The position numbers and the translations under genes were made by a program. A model generated the notes under the pieces. The model was not told the origin of the DNA. It saw only the letters and a list, made by a program, of their open reading frames with translations, and searched no databases. This document shows, one piece after another, positions 22,237-29,240 of a stretch of DNA of 30,583 bases. This DNA comes from Bacteroidales bacterium (GTDB lineage: Bacteria > Bacteroidota > Bacteroidia > Bacteroidales > Marinilabiliaceae): assembly GCA_004552385.1 (NCBI GenBank), contig SFOL01000011.1:1-30583 (forward strand), in the 5' to 3' direction. Every line of letters begins with the position of its first letter. The stretch's first letter is position 1.

Positions 22237-23577
22237 ATGAAAGACGAAGTTAAGCTCGATCTTGGTAAGACTAAGGTTGGCCGGCTTTTTGTGGAGTATT
22301 ATTTCCCGACTCTGCTGAGCCTCTCCTTCTCCGCCCTGCTCAACGTCATCGACGGCATTTTCGTAGGTCGCGGCGTGGGCAGCGACGCCTTGGCAGCCGT
22401 AAATGTGGCCGCCCCTGTCTTTATGATAGCCACTGGCATCGGACTGATGCTCGGCAGTGGCATATCCGTCCTCGGGGCCATCCATCTGAGCCGTGGCAAT
22501 CAGTCCGCGGCCGGCAGGTGCACCACGGTCGGTCTCGCCGCCACTCTGCTCTCCGGCCTTGTGGTGGCATTGCTCGTCTTGCTGTGCCCCACCTCGCTCT
22601 GTTTCCTGTTCGGAGGGTCCGAGGCCCTCTTGCCGTATGTCGAGGACTATCTAACGAACCTTTGGCTCGGAATGCTCAGCTATGGCCTTATGGTGGCCGG
22701 AATGTTTGTCGTCCGGCTCGACGGCTCGCCGCGCTTTGCCATGATGACGAACGTCATACCGGCGGTCCTTAACATCGTACTCGACTACGTTTTTGTCTTC
22801 CCGCTCGACATGGGCATTGGCGGGGCGGCTCTGGCCACCTCCATATCGGGTTTTGTCGGTGTCGTCATCGTATGTGTCTACTTTGCTTTCTTCTCCAGAA
22901 GTCTGCACGTCAGTGTGCCGTCAGTCCGTGCCGCGCGTGGTGGCGTCGTGGGCGGGGAAATACTGAAAATGTGCAAGGTGGGCGCGCCCGCCCTGATAGG
23001 TGAGACCGCCATCTCGTTCATGCTCGTCGTTGGCAATTATATGTTCATGGGCATGCTCGGCGAGGATGGCGTGGCGGCGTTCAGCGTGGCGTGCTACCTT
23101 ATGCCGTTGGTCTTCATGTTCGGAAACTCAGTGGCGCAGTCCGCCATGCCGATCGTGAGCTACAACCACGGGTGTGGGCAAGATGCGCGCGTGAGGAGGA
23201 CTTTCCGGCTCAGTCTCGTAGTCGGGTGCGTAACTGGCTGCCTCGTGTCGGCGGCGGTGTTCTTTTTCGGAGACTCGCTCGCCGTGTGCTTTCTCGATTC
23301 TTCCACAGCCGCCTATGTCCTTGCTGCGAGCGGTCTGCCGTTGTTTGCGCTTGGCTTCCTCTTTTTCACGCTTAACGTTGTGCTCATCGGCTACCTTCAG
23401 AGCATAGAGTGCGGACGGCGGGCGTCGGTGTTCATGTTCTTGCGCGGCTACTTGCTCTTGCTCTTGCTGAGCTTCGTCATGCCATGTCTTCTCGGCGAGG
23501 CCGGGCTGTGGCTTACCGTGCCTGCATCCGAACTCGCCACGTTTGCGCTGATAGCGGTTACGTGGTGGCGGCCGTGA
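22237..23577 (+). CDS. MATE family efflux transporter
   Basis: This is a 446-aa inner-membrane protein with about 12 hydrophobic segments in two MatE halves, the usual length. The N-terminal half has the typical PTLLSLSFSALLNVIDGIFVG and GSDALAAVNVAAPVF. The second half has a matching GAPALIGETAISFML and later NSVAQSAMPIVSYNHGCGQD. Family members export cationic drugs, dyes or metabolites using a Na+ or H+ gradient; the substrate cannot be read here. Start at ATG 22237: the upstream open frame (from 22174) overlaps the promoter and 5' leader. It runs divergently from ssrA and seems to be monocistronic. Confidence 0.92.
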   Translation: MKDEVKLDLGKTKVGRLFVEYYFPTLLSLSFSALLNVIDGIFVGRGVGSDALAAVNVAAPVFMIATGIGLMLGSGISVLGAIHLSRGNQSAAGRCTTVGLAATLLSGLVVALLVLLCPTSLCFLFGGSEALLPYVEDYLTNLWLGMLSYGLMVAGMFVVRLDGSPRFAMMTNVIPAVLNIVLDYVFVFPLDMGIGGAALATSISGFVGVVIVCVYFAFFSRSLHVSVPSVRAARGGVVGGEILKMCKVGAPALIGETAISFMLVVGNYMFMGMLGEDGVAAFSVACYLMPLVFMFGNSVAQSAMPIVSYNHGCGQDARVRRTFRLSLVVGCVTGCLVSAAVFFFGDSLAVCFLDSSTAAYVLAASGLPLFALGFLFFTLNVVLIGYLQSIECGRRASVFMFLRGYLLLLLLSFVMPCLLGEAGLWLTVPASELATFALIAVTWWRP

Positions 23578-23605
23578 TGCGCACGTGAGCCTGCGTCAGC
23601 CACGT

Positions 23606-23617
23606 CGCCGCGCGGCG
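23606..23617. repeat. Perfect 12-bp GC palindrome after the MATE gene
   Basis: CGCCGCGCGGCG reads the same on both strands. It lies 29 bases after the MATE stop and upstream of the next promoter. There is no T run. Confidence 0.4.
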
Positions 23618-23657
23618 CATATTGGGCGCGGCAGTAGGACGTTAGCTTAATTTGTGC

Positions 23658-23665
23658 TATATTTG
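23658..23665 (+). promoter_or_regulatory. -7 promoter element of the aminotransferase gene
   Basis: TATATTTG matches TAnnTTTG exactly. No TTG at the right -33 distance is seen. Predicted transcription start is near 23672, only about 5 bases before the TTG codon at 23677, which favours ATG 23749 as the real start. Confidence 0.55.
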
Positions 23666-23748
23666 CCTTAGCGGCTTTGGCTAAAAACTCCCTTTCCGCC
23701 ATCGTGGAAAAGGGGCTGCGCCCTAAGAAGACGCGTCTCTCGCTTTCT

Positions 23749-24549
23749 ATGGAATTTATAGGAAACTGCATAATAAGGAACGGTTCGATAGAGCCTGCCG
23801 ATGAGCAATCGCACATTGGCGATGACAATGAGGTCTACGAGGTCCTGCGTGTCGAGGCGGGCAAGCCTTTGTTCGTCGAGGATCATCTTGCGCGGTGGCG
23901 AGACAGCATGAAGGCTGTGGGCGTGGCGTTGCCTAAGTGGACCGACTCTTTCGAGACCTTGATAACATGGCTCATAGCCTGCCACACTTTGCCAAATTGC
24001 GATATGCGCATTGTGGCTTCGGCCGATGGCGACATTCAGTGTGGCTATGTGCAGACGGAGTACCCCTCTCTGCAGATGTACGCTGAAGGAGTCAAGGCCG
24101 AACTGCTTAACGCTGAGCGGGAGACCCCCAGACTCAAGATTTACCATGCGGGCATGCGCTCCGAGGCTCAGAATCAGCAGGACGAGACCGGAGCCTATGA
24201 GAGCCTGCTCGTCAATGCCGAAGGCCGCATTACCGAGGGCAGCCGCAGCAATGCCTACTTCATAGCGCACGACGGAACCATTCACACTGCCGGCGATGAC
24301 GAAGTGCTCGGCGGGATCATGCGCAAGCACATTCTGGCCCTCTGTGCGCAGATTGGCATAAAGGTCGTGTTTGAGTGCGTAGTGGCCGAGCGGAGGGCTG
24401 ATTTCGTGTCGGCCTTCATTTCCAGCACTCCGATGCGGATTTTGCCCGTGCGCGAGATCGATGGGGCTCTTTTCGATGTCCAAAACCAGACCCTGCGCCG
24501 CCTTATGTCGGCCATGGAGGAGCTTGTTGCTAAGCAAATAAAATGCTGA
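23749..24549 (+). CDS. Class IV aminotransferase (PLP-dependent; ADC lyase / branched-chain type)
   Basis: The 266-aa protein belongs to the fold IV PLP enzymes, which include branched-chain aminotransferase, D-amino-acid aminotransferase and aminodeoxychorismate lyase (PabC). Seen are EDHLARWRDSMKAVGV near residues 44-59, the likely PLP lysine Lys130 in PRLKIYH, the phosphate-site pattern ITEGSRSNAYF (161-171), and LGGIMRKHIL in place of the usual L-GITR. The short length is closest to PabC-like enzymes. Folate synthesis is therefore possible, but no pabA or pabB is adjacent. A TTG codon at 23677 would extend the protein by 24 residues but lies almost at the predicted transcription start. 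The next gene starts 1 base after the stop. Confidence 0.8.
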   Translation: MEFIGNCIIRNGSIEPADEQSHIGDDNEVYEVLRVEAGKPLFVEDHLARWRDSMKAVGVALPKWTDSFETLITWLIACHTLPNCDMRIVASADGDIQCGYVQTEYPSLQMYAEGVKAELLNAERETPRLKIYHAGMRSEAQNQQDETGAYESLLVNAEGRITEGSRSNAYFIAHDGTIHTAGDDEVLGGIMRKHILALCAQIGIKVVFECVVAERRADFVSAFISSTPMRILPVREIDGALFDVQNQTLRRLMSAMEELVAKQIKC

Positions 24550-24550
24550 T

Positions 24551-25282
24551 TTGAGACAGTTCGCCGGCAGATATTTAGTCAACGTCTTATCCGCGGTTCT
24601 CTGCGCGGCCATTGTGTCTTCCTGCTCGGAAGGCCAGGAGGGCGTCGTCGTGCCAGAAAAAGGTGAGCTGGCCTATGAGATCGGGTATTCAGAGAATTTG
24701 AGGGAGCTGCAGTCGGTCGGGGCGTTCTTGCCCCACACCGCCATCGGCATCTATGATGCCGGGAATATCAAGATATCCACATCCGCACCGCTTAGCTTCG
24801 CGAAGGTGACCATGGTCAATGGGGGCGGCGGCCTCTTCATGACGCTTGACATCAACGACATGAGGCTGCTCACCGACCTCTCGCCTTGGCTCCTGAACGC
24901 CGACTCCCTGCGCAAGAATGCGCGCATCAGCCTTGCAGACGGAGTGGTGGAAATCTGCGGGTTGCCGTCCGTCCAGACCACCGTCAAGTACAGAGACGTC
25001 AATGGCGTTGAGTTCAAACTTGACGTCTTCACCGCCGTTGACAGCCCCATAGCCAAAGATTTGCCTCATCTGCCTTCTTTCAATACGGAATTTGACGGGG
25101 GGCAAGACGTCAAGTTTGGCCTCGTCACTGCGCTCAGTCTGCGTTTCGCCGACAGCAACATAATCTTCTTGCTCCGTAACGTCAGGCCTATAGACTTCAT
25201 CAACCCCGGCGAGTTCCTGCGTCCGCAAGGCTACATTGAGACCGACGCCATGGATCTCCTTGCCTTGTGCGGGCTCATGTAG
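24551..25282 (+). CDS. Lipoprotein of unknown function
   Basis: I do not recognise the family. The 243-aa frame begins at TTG 24551, one base after the TGA of the aminotransferase, with no in-frame ATG or GTG that keeps the signal peptide. Residues 1-24 form a lipoprotein signal (LVNVLSAVLCAAIVSSC) with lipidated Cys25. The mature part is mainly beta, with conserved-looking stretches FLPHTAIGIYDAG, LFMTLDINDMRLL and IIFLLRNVRPIDF. The start overlap implies translational coupling with the aminotransferase. ftsK follows after 37 bases. A periplasmic or outer-membrane location is inferred from the lipobox. Confidence 0.7.
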   Translation: MRQFAGRYLVNVLSAVLCAAIVSSCSEGQEGVVVPEKGELAYEIGYSENLRELQSVGAFLPHTAIGIYDAGNIKISTSAPLSFAKVTMVNGGGGLFMTLDINDMRLLTDLSPWLLNADSLRKNARISLADGVVEICGLPSVQTTVKYRDVNGVEFKLDVFTAVDSPIAKDLPHLPSFNTEFDGGQDVKFGLVTALSLRFADSNIIFLLRNVRPIDFINPGEFLRPQGYIETDAMDLLALCGLM

Positions 25283-25319
25283 CGTTTTCTCCTACCTCTC
25301 TTTTTGTCCTTATAAAGTA

Positions 25320-27779
25320 ATGCCGAGAAAGTCTTCCTCCGTGTCCAATGGTGAGCAGGCGTCTTCGATATCGTCTGTGCGTTTCTTGTCCGGTTTCGCC
25401 CTTGTCATTGTCGGGCTGCTGCTTTTTGTCGCTTTGTCGTCTTTTTTTATCACGGGCGGAGCCGACAGGAGCATCTTCGATATGCCAGTGTCTGAGCTGT
25501 TTACCAATGTGGATATCGAGGTTGACAACCCTTTGGGGCGGTTTGGCGCCTGGGTGGCTGATCTGCTCGTGACCAACGGGGTGGGCGTCATGGCGCTCCT
25601 GCTTCCTTGGCTGATAGCCGTGATGGGGCTCAACGTCATCGTCCGCGGGCTCTTCAACATCCGCAGGCAGATTATATTTTGCGCATGTGCGGCAATGTGG
25701 GGCAGTGTGGCCATGGGCTTCTTTTTCTCGCGCTTTGCGGACAGTTTCTATAGCATAGTCGGAGGCTCCTTCGGCCACTTTGCCGCACAGTGGCTTAAGT
25801 GCGTCATAGGCCCCGTCGGGACGCTCGCGCTGATATTATTTGTGCTCTTCGCATTCGTCTCGGTAAAAGTCCAGGCCGTCCGTGACGCCATCGCCGTCCT
25901 TCTCAGTAAGATTCATATCACGTTGCCTCAAATCCGGTTCTCCACAATCGAGGGCGAAACTATTGAGGACGATGACGAGAGTGAATCCGCAGAAGACGAG
26001 CGTGGTGATGGAGAGCCGCAAGACTCGGATTCGGCACAGGACGCATCGGCCAGCGAGAATAATCCGGAGGAGGCGACTGAGGCCCCCGAACGCCAGCCGA
26101 AAGACGTGGAGGGCCTGCACATTGTCCGCCCCGATGGTGATGACGAGGTCGAGCCGCTGCCCGCCGAAACCACGGAGCCTAAGAAAGACGCCACGCTCGA
26201 GATCGTCAACAGCCAGGACGAGGATCTGGTTGACGACATACACCGCGGCATCGACACTAAATATGACCCCACAAGCGACCTTAGCAACTATAAGCTCCCG
26301 CCCATCAGCCTCCTGAAAGACGACTACCCGATCACTACCCAGTCAAAGCAAGAGCTCGAGGCCAATAGCAACAGGATCATTGAGGCTCTGGCCAATTTTA
26401 ACATCAAGATTGACGACATCAAGGCCACCGTGGGCCCAACCGTCACTCTCTACGAGATTGTGCCAGCGCCAGGTATCCGCATCTCCAAAATTCAAGGATT
26501 GGAGAAGGATATCGCTATGAGCCTGCAGGCGCTGGGCATACGCGTCATAGCCCCGCTCCCGGGCCGAGGCTCCATTGGCATTGAGGTGCCTAACTCGAAG
26601 CCGCAGGTGGTTTCAATGAACTCCGTCATCAGGTCCAAAAAGTTCCAGGAGTCCGAGTATGAGCTGCCCGTTGCGCTTGGCAAGAATATCTCGAACGAGA
26701 CGCTCGTGTTCGACTTGGCTAAGACGCCGCACCTCCTCGTGGCGGGCGCTACGGGCCAGGGTAAGTCCGTCGGGCTTAACGCCATCATAACCTCCATCCT
26801 CTATAAGAAGCACCCCTCGCAGGTCAAGTTCGTCATGGTCGACCCCAAGATGGTCGAGTTCAGCATCTATAAGGTTCTTGAGAAGTTCTTCCTCGCCAAG
26901 ATGGAGGGTGAGGAAGACGCCATCATAACGGACGTCGAGAAGGTCAAGAACACGCTCCTCTCGCTCACCATTGAGATGGACAACCGCTACAAGCTGCTCG
27001 AGAAGGCCAACGTCCGACAGATCAAGGAATACAATGCCAAGTTCATCGACCGGATGCTCAACCCCGAGAAAGGCCATCGATTCCTGCCATACATCATCGT
27101 CATCATCGACGAGTTCGCCGACCTCATCATGCAGGCGGGCAAGGAGATTGAGATGCCTATCGCCAGGATAGCGCAAAAGGCCAGAGCGGTGGGTATACAC
27201 ATGATTTTGGCTACTCAGAGGCCCTCGACCAACATCATCACCGGCGTCATCAAGGCGCAGTTCCCGAGCCGCATAGCGTTCAAGGTGGCCAGCATGACCG
27301 ACTCGCGCACCATCCTTGACCAGACCGGGGCGCAATACCTCATCGGCCGAGGCGATATGCTCCTCAGCCTCGCAGGATCCATGTCGCCGGTGCGCGTCCA
27401 GTGCGCCTTTGTCGACACGCCCGAGGTCGACGCCATCACTGAGTTCATCAGCAACCAGCAGGGGTACCTCGGGGCGTATGAGCTGCCTGAATATGTGCCC
27501 GATGGCGGCACGCCTTCTTCTGACGGCGGCGATTCGCAGAGTGTGGGCAAGTTCGACTCTAAGATTAGGGAGGTGGCCATTATGGTCGTAAGAAGCCAGA
27601 ACGGGTCGACGTCAAACATCCAAAGGCTGTTCGAGGTCGGGTATAACCGCGCGGGCAAGCTCACCGACCAGCTTGAGCGCATGGGCATCGTATCAGCCCC
27701 CGACAGGACTAAGCAGCGCACCGTCCTTGTCCAGACCGAGGTGGATCTTGATAAGATCTTCGACAGGTTCGGCGTCTGA
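25320..27779 (+). CDS. ftsK: DNA translocase FtsK
   Basis: This septal motor protein pumps DNA during chromosome segregation; 819 aa from ATG 25320. The N-terminal domain has about four membrane segments between residues 20 and 200. A linker rich in Asp and Glu (about 215-330) follows and is short compared with E. coli. The motor domain has Walker A GATGQGKS (Lys482, Ser483), Walker B IIVIIDEFADL (Asp597, Glu598) and ATQRPSTNIITGVIK. The C-terminal gamma winged helix (about 745-819) shows SQNGSTSNIQRLFEVGYNRAG, which in the family reads the KOPS-type guide sequences and contacts XerD. The open frame upstream of ATG overlaps the lipoprotein gene and is not used. The LolA-like gene follows after 51 bases. 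Confidence 0.96.
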   Translation: MPRKSSSVSNGEQASSISSVRFLSGFALVIVGLLLFVALSSFFITGGADRSIFDMPVSELFTNVDIEVDNPLGRFGAWVADLLVTNGVGVMALLLPWLIAVMGLNVIVRGLFNIRRQIIFCACAAMWGSVAMGFFFSRFADSFYSIVGGSFGHFAAQWLKCVIGPVGTLALILFVLFAFVSVKVQAVRDAIAVLLSKIHITLPQIRFSTIEGETIEDDDESESAEDERGDGEPQDSDSAQDASASENNPEEATEAPERQPKDVEGLHIVRPDGDDEVEPLPAETTEPKKDATLEIVNSQDEDLVDDIHRGIDTKYDPTSDLSNYKLPPISLLKDDYPITTQSKQELEANSNRIIEALANFNIKIDDIKATVGPTVTLYEIVPAPGIRISKIQGLEKDIAMSLQALGIRVIAPLPGRGSIGIEVPNSKPQVVSMNSVIRSKKFQESEYELPVALGKNISNETLVFDLAKTPHLLVAGATGQGKSVGLNAIITSILYKKHPSQVKFVMVDPKMVEFSIYKVLEKFFLAKMEGEEDAIITDVEKVKNTLLSLTIEMDNRYKLLEKANVRQIKEYNAKFIDRMLNPEKGHRFLPYIIVIIDEFADLIMQAGKEIEMPIARIAQKARAVGIHMILATQRPSTNIITGVIKAQFPSRIAFKVASMTDSRTILDQTGAQYLIGRGDMLLSLAGSMSPVRVQCAFVDTPEVDAITEFISNQQGYLGAYELPEYVPDGGTPSSDGGDSQSVGKFDSKIREVAIMVVRSQNGSTSNIQRLFEVGYNRAGKLTDQLERMGIVSAPDRTKQRTVLVQTEVDLDKIFDRFGV

Positions 27780-27830
27780 CGCTTTGGCGCGGTTTTTGCC
27801 GATGAATTATCGTATTATCAATTTCTACTT

Positions 27831-28499
27831 ATGAGGTTCTTCAAATCAATCGCGGCGGCTGTGATGATGATGTCGCTCCCTGCGGCGGCTGTGGCGCAGT
27901 CCGATGCCGCAAAGTCCGAGTCCGAGGCGCGGGCCATCCTGAACGAGATGTCGCAGGCCGCCAAGGCCTGTTCGACGATTGAGGTGAGCTTCACGGCCAC
28001 GTACGCCAACAAGCGCACTGGCGACAAACACGCGTCCGACGGCTCTCTTAAGGTGAAAGGAGACGCCTATGTGCTTGATGTCAACGGTATGGTGACGTAT
28101 TCGGATGGCATGACCGTCTACGTATGGCAAAAGGAGGCTAACGAGGTGGATATCTCGGACTGCGACCCCGACGCCGAGGGTGAAATGACCCCGACAAAGC
28201 TGTTCGGGGCGTATAAGACGGGTTATAAGTTGCGCCGCCTGCCCGATGCGGCACTGTCTGGCGTCAACTGCGCTCAGGTAGACCTTTACCCTGTTGACAA
28301 AAAAACGGATGTTATGCGGCTGCGTATATCAGTTGAAAAGGCTACAATGCGCATTCGCCAGTTTGAGCAGTCGACGAAGACTGGCGAGTCTCTCACCATC
28401 ACAGTTAAGGACTTTAAGGTCAACAAGCCAATGCCCGATTCCGCTTTCAAGTTCGACATTGGCGCCCACAAGGGCGTAGAGGTCGTCGATTTGCGATAG
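27831..28499 (+). CDS. LolA-like outer-membrane lipoprotein carrier protein
   Basis: This is a 222-aa periplasmic protein with a Sec signal peptide (residues 1-22, ending AVAQ). The mature chain has the LolA open-barrel pattern: ARAILNEMSQAAKACSTIEVSFTA, a run of short beta strands with SLKVKGDAYVLDVNGMVTYSDGMTVYVW, and a final TVKDFKVNKPMPDSAFKFDI. LolA ferries lipoproteins from the LolCDE exporter to the outer membrane; in Bacteroidota the related proteins commonly follow ftsK, as here. Two lipoproteins encoded in this window are possible clients. It may share the ftsK transcript. Confidence 0.85.
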   Translation: MRFFKSIAAAVMMMSLPAAAVAQSDAAKSESEARAILNEMSQAAKACSTIEVSFTATYANKRTGDKHASDGSLKVKGDAYVLDVNGMVTYSDGMTVYVWQKEANEVDISDCDPDAEGEMTPTKLFGAYKTGYKLRRLPDAALSGVNCAQVDLYPVDKKTDVMRLRISVEKATMRIRQFEQSTKTGESLTITVKDFKVNKPMPDSAFKFDIGAHKGVEVVDLR

Positions 28500-28700
28500 G
28501 AGTGGGGGTGTCGCCTCCGTGATTGAGGGTCGCACTGTATCTTCTTGGCGAGGGGCAATGCTCCCGCCTCCACGAATAGAGTGTATGACGCCGCGCACCA
28601 GGCGGGGGCTCTTGAGTCGCGGCAGTTGCAGCTTTGCCTGCTGAAACGCTTTGCAGGACTGCTTTTGCGACTTTGGGCGGATTGGGCGGCTGTCTGTCGG

Positions 28701-29240
28701 TCACTCCTTGTCCGCCATGCGCTCCACCGCCTCTATGGCTATGGCCATGGCTGCTCTTGCCGCCTGTTCTATCACGCTCTCGCGGTCGCCGTCGAAATGG
28801 TGGCTGGCCGACGTCGTGCCATGGTGTGTGTGAACCCCGATCCACACGGTGCCGACAGGTTGACCGGGCAAAGCCCCCGTGGGCCCCGCTATGCCTGTGG
28901 TAGATATCGCCACATCGGTCTTCAGCAGGCGGCTGACGCCCTCCGCCATCTCGCCGGCCACCTCGCCGCTCACCTCCGTGTGCGCCGCTATTGAAGATTT
29001 CTTCACCCCGAGAGCGTTCATCTTCACCTCGTTGCAATAGCTGACCACTGACCCTTTGTAGTATTCCGAGCTGCCGGCAACCATCGTCATATAGTGGGCA
29101 ATCAGTCCGCCCGTGCAGCTCTCTGCCGTGCTTATAGTCAACCCCTTAATCCGCAAGGCCGCCCCGAGCGCGCGCGACAGGCCCCAGGCGTCGGCTCTTG
29201 CGCCTGATGTTCTGTTTTCTGCGCATACATCCTCTTTCAT
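28701..29240 (-). CDS. pncC: CinA C-terminal family protein (nicotinamide-nucleotide amidohydrolase)
   Basis: This is a 179-aa stand-alone CinA C-terminal domain, matching PncC, which hydrolyses nicotinamide mononucleotide to nicotinate mononucleotide in pyridine nucleotide recycling. Seen are the nucleophile Ser41 in TAESCTGG, GSSEYYKGSVVSYCNEVK and STTGIAGPTGALPGQPVGTVW. The N-terminal MoaB-like domain of full-length CinA is absent. ATG 29240 overlaps the TGA of the upstream relA/spoT gene by four bases (ATGA), so the two are translationally coupled. It faces the LolA-like gene across about 200 bases in which I see no clear terminator. Confidence 0.92.
   Translation of the reverse strand: MKEDVCAENRTSGARADAWGLSRALGAALRIKGLTISTAESCTGGLIAHYMTMVAGSSEYYKGSVVSYCNEVKMNALGVKKSSIAAHTEVSGEVAGEMAEGVSRLLKTDVAISTTGIAGPTGALPGQPVGTVWIGVHTHHGTTSASHHFDGDRESVIEQAARAAMAIAIEAVERMADKE

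Noticed and set aside
28500..28700. Possible small gene or terminator in the gap between the LolA-like gene and pncC
   Set aside because: GC-rich partial repeats are present but no clean stem with a T run, and no frame with a recognisable product.
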